Source: CAZWQR01 sp964638595
Lineage (GTDB): Bacteria > Patescibacteriota > Minisyncoccia > Minisyncoccales > PEYH01
Length of the DNA stretch: 5,873 bases
Direction: 5' to 3'
Assembly: GCA_964638595.1 (NCBI GenBank)
Contig: CAZWYU010000001.1
Location: forward strand, 1 to 5,873
Position numbers and translations under genes: made by a program. The first letter of the stretch is position 1; every line of letters begins with the position of its first letter. Below are positions 5,640 through 5,873 of this stretch, one piece after another. A model generated the notes under the pieces. It saw nothing but the letters and a program-made list of their open reading frames with translations. It searched no databases and was not told the DNA's origin.

Positions 5640-5873
5640 AATGTAAAATGAGCATGGAATAGCCTATTGCGCGTAAATTTGTGAGGTGTTTATGTATCTC
5701 ATCTTTTGCAGAATTTGTGCCGTTTTATTTGATATAATCCGCCCCAGAGATTTATACAACTATGAAAGAAAGATATTTTAATATTCATATAACAATATAT
5801 AGAAACATTCTACTTAAAGCTAATAAAATAGCTTTCTAAAAAGCCATAATAGGTAACTAATCTCTAAAGCTAA
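5640..5873. other. Intergenic region without a convincing gene; candidate rightward leader
   Basis: Neither strand has a coding-like ORF of useful length. Stretch 5640-5700 shows only minor inverted repeats. From 5730 a plus-strand extended -10 promoter points right. Its transcript would contain a 25-codon ORF (ATG at 5762, TAA at 5837-5839, MKERYFNIHITIYRNILLKA and five more residues) without a Shine-Dalgarno sequence. It would also contain a perfect 7-bp hairpin, AAAGCTA (5816-5822) with TAGCTTT (5829-5835). The repeat TAAAGCTAA occurs at 5815-5823 and again at 5865-5873. AGAGATT (5746-5752) is complementary to AATCTCT (5859-5865). I recognise no tRNA, rRNA, tmRNA or RNase P RNA. It is probably the 5' leader of a gene beyond the edge. 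Confidence 0.4.
5730..5738 (+). promoter_or_regulatory. Rightward extended -10 promoter
   Basis: TGATATAAT holds an extended -10 TG one base before a perfect TATAAT (5733-5738). No good -35 sits 16-18 bp upstream; TTGCAG at 5706-5711 is 21 bp away. Transcription would start near 5745 and leave the window to the right, divergent from the greA promoter. Confidence 0.5.

Noticed and set aside
5655..5700. Small inverted repeats (AATAG/CTATT; GAGGT/ATCTC)
   Set aside because: Five-base arms are expected by chance and are not linked to a T-tract or gene end.
5762..5839. 25-codon plus-strand ORF as an independent gene
   Set aside because: It is short, with no Shine-Dalgarno sequence, no recognisable family and AT-rich composition. 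It is kept only as a possible leader peptide.
1..5873. CRISPR array, insertion sequence, tRNA or rRNA
   Set aside because: I saw no regularly spaced repeats, transposase motifs, terminal inverted repeats, tRNA cloverleaf or rRNA signatures.

Overview
The window is AT-rich, and every confident gene lies on the minus strand, so transcription runs from high to low coordinates. Several traits suggest a Patescibacteria (Candidate Phyla Radiation) genome, probably Parcubacteria-like. The genes are tightly packed, Lys/Ile/Glu-rich and mostly lack Shine-Dalgarno sites. The repair enzymes are trimmed: a DNA polymerase X without its PHP nuclease domain and an alkyltransferase reduced to its C-terminal domain. 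A secreted protein carries the Cys/SDGG motif common in CPR and DPANN surface proteins. This placement is inference; there is no rRNA or tRNA here to confirm it. One gene stops at TGA, but at a position that fits the standard bacterial code.

Layout in the direction of transcription (right to left): (1) 5640-5873 holds no convincing gene, but has a rightward extended -10 promoter and a possible structured leader for a gene beyond the edge. (2) A divergent GreA/GreB-family factor (5091-5558) has a strong sigma70-type promoter and ends in two tandem hairpins, the second a terminator that abuts the next start codon. (3) A 425-residue protein (3776-5053) is a tandem duplication of a YfbR/HDDC2-like HD phosphohydrolase, with a degenerate first copy and an intact second copy. 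It ends at a terminator. (4) A 319-residue PolX-type DNA polymerase (2751-3710). (5) A likely three-gene unit: an Ap4A-hydrolase-like Nudix enzyme (2297-2716), a TreT-like GT4 glycosyltransferase (1037-2293) and a small MGMT-family protein (776-1037). The last two overlap at TAATG. The MGMT frame is broken five codons in by one extra base. (6) A secreted, EF-hand and Ig-like protein (1-707) runs off the left edge.

The central genes share a theme of nucleotide-pool cleaning and DNA repair: deoxynucleotidase-like HD protein, PolX, Nudix and MGMT. The glycosyltransferase probably makes trehalose or a related glycoside. Promoter-like hexamers sit so close to the starts of polX and the Nudix gene that their mRNAs may be leaderless. 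The points most worth a second look are the Gre-like factor without the catalytic acidic pair, the HD pseudo-domain/active-domain fusion, the frameshifted MGMT gene, and the alternative-pairing leader at the right edge.
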